From an uncultured Solobacterium sp. (GTDB lineage Bacteria > Bacillota_I > Bacilli_A > Erysipelotrichales > Erysipelotrichaceae): a DNA stretch of 15,939 nucleotides. The notes under the pieces were generated by a model. That model searched no databases. It was not told the DNA's origin and saw only the letters and a program-made list of their open reading frames with translations. Where the stretch lies: NCBI GenBank assembly GCA_937895985.1, contig CALBKL010000272.1, positions 1 through 15,939 of the forward strand. The letters run 5' to 3'. Of the stretch, positions 15,032 through 15,939 are shown piece after piece. Within the stretch, counting starts at the first letter, position 1, and every line of letters starts with the position of its first letter. The position numbers were made by a program, and so were the translations under genes.

Positions 15032-15934
15032 TTATTTCTCCATGATTGCTTCACGAACATGCCCACAAGCTTTCTCTAAACGCATTAATGCGTCTTCATA
15101 AGAGCAGTTTGCTAGTATCATTGTGATAGCGACTTTACAGGAACCTTTTGCTACATCTATCGTAGCACGTGCTACAGAACGTTCAACACCTGTAGCTTCC
15201 ATAACAATATTTTCTGCGCGATTGCGTAGTTTTTCATTTGTCTGCATCACGTCAACCATGAGGTTTTGATATGCCTTACCAAGACCTACCATCGTGGCTG
15301 TAGAAATCATATTGAGGATCATCTTCTCAGCTGTACCAGACTTTAAACGTGTGGAACCCGTTAATACTTCAGCACCCACAGGAACATCCACCGCAATTTC
15401 TGCAACTTCACCAATCTTAGAGTGATATGTATTGGAGATTGCGGCTGTATGACAACCTAACTGTTGTGCATACGCTAAACCACCAAGTACATATGGAGTA
15501 CGACCACTCGCTGCTAGACCAATCACAATATCTCTCTTATTTAATCCAATTTGAATCAAATCTTGTTTTCCTAGTTCTACAGAGTCTTCTGATCCTTCAC
15601 GTGCTTTAATGAAGGCTCCTTCACCACCCGCGATTAGACCAACAACTACATCAGGAGATACACCAAAGGTTGGAGGGCATTCTGCCGCATCTAATACCCC
15701 GAGTCTTCCACTTGTACCAGCACCCATATAAATGATTCTTCCACCTTGGCTGATTGCCTTGATACAACACTCAATTACCTTTGAAATATTAGGAAGATGT
15801 GGTTGAATCGCAGACGCAATGAACGCATCCTCGCGATTCATTTCTGTAATGATTTCAAGTGAACTCATCTGGTCTAGATTCATTGTATTTTCATTGCGGT
15901 GTTCTGTAGCGATTGTTTGAAGATTAATTGTCAT
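15032..15934 (-). CDS. murQ: N-acetylmuramic acid 6-phosphate etherase MurQ
   Basis: 300 residues, full family length. It is a SIS-domain protein with the sugar-phosphate motif GAGTSGRLGVLDAAECPPT (71-89). E85 and E116 correspond in position and spacing to the two catalytic glutamates of E. coli MurQ (E83, E114). AASGRTPYV (141-149) and GSTRLKSGTAEKMILNM are further hallmarks. The enzyme removes the lactyl ether of MurNAc-6-P to give GlcNAc-6-P and D-lactate in the cytoplasm. The start MTINLQTIATEHRN aligns with the B. subtilis MurQ N-terminus (NLHRLTTESRN). Only 5 nt upstream are visible, so the ribosome site and promoter cannot be assessed. It forms an operon with mupG, 1 nt downstream; a MurP-type PTS transporter and MurR regulator are not in the window. 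Confidence 0.96.
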   Translation of the reverse strand: MTINLQTIATEHRNENTMNLDQMSSLEIITEMNREDAFIASAIQPHLPNISKVIECCIKAISQGGRIIYMGAGTSGRLGVLDAAECPPTFGVSPDVVVGLIAGGEGAFIKAREGSEDSVELGKQDLIQIGLNKRDIVIGLAASGRTPYVLGGLAYAQQLGCHTAAISNTYHSKIGEVAEIAVDVPVGAEVLTGSTRLKSGTAEKMILNMISTATMVGLGKAYQNLMVDVMQTNEKLRNRAENIVMEATGVERSVARATIDVAKGSCKVAITMILANCSYEDALMRLEKACGHVREAIMEK

Positions 15935-15939
15935 ATGCG

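Overview
The window is about 16 kb of AT-rich (roughly 40% GC by eye), gene-dense DNA. It reads as chromosome of a low-GC, Gram-positive-type anaerobe. Evidence for this: an LtaS-type lipoteichoic acid synthase homologue, a MacB/YknXYZ-style exporter, rubrerythrin, an L-lactate dehydrogenase, MurNAc-6-phosphate recycling enzymes with a MupG (DUF871) protein, and mostly GGAGG-type ribosome binding sites. My best inference is a fermentative Bacillota, possibly Erysipelotrichia; the sequence alone does not prove the class. I see no rRNA, tRNA, CRISPR array, insertion sequence or prophage.

Layout. (1) 1-4059, minus strand: a tightly packed four-gene exporter operon, in transcription order adaptor, ATPase, second adaptor, permease. 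Junctions are 2 nt apart or overlapping, and the permease runs off the left edge. The second adaptor carries a large insertion with a Pro-Thr linker where the tip of the adaptor hairpin should be. (2) 4060-4214: divergent control region. (3) 4215-7181, plus strand: LtaS-like enzyme, then a membrane-anchored Mrr-type nuclease-fold protein. Both start codons sit exactly 6 nt after a consensus TATAAT with no Shine-Dalgarno sequence, so both transcripts may be leaderless. (4) 7178-8838, minus: fructokinase-type PfkB sugar kinase followed by a CpXC protein. The CpXC gene ends tail-to-tail with the nuclease gene inside one terminator hairpin. (5) 9018-12882, minus: four separately terminated or promoted genes: Na/Pi cotransporter, L-lactate dehydrogenase, SemiSWEET, rubrerythrin (upstream to downstream). 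(6) 13013-15934, minus: murQ, mupG, and a TIGR01212-family radical SAM protein.

How the genes fit together. Regions 1 and 3 concern the cell envelope (export and lipoteichoic acid-type polymer synthesis). Region 6 recycles peptidoglycan sugar: MupG is expected to release MurNAc-6-P from the disaccharide and MurQ to convert it to GlcNAc-6-P plus D-lactate. Region 4 feeds phosphorylated sugar into glycolysis and region 5 includes the fermentative lactate dehydrogenase, a possible small sugar transporter, phosphate uptake and peroxide defence. The most unusual signals are the pair of near-identical leaderless-type start regions, the hairpin-tip insertion in the second adaptor, the membrane-bound Mrr protein, and the terminator whose loop holds both stop codons of two convergent genes.
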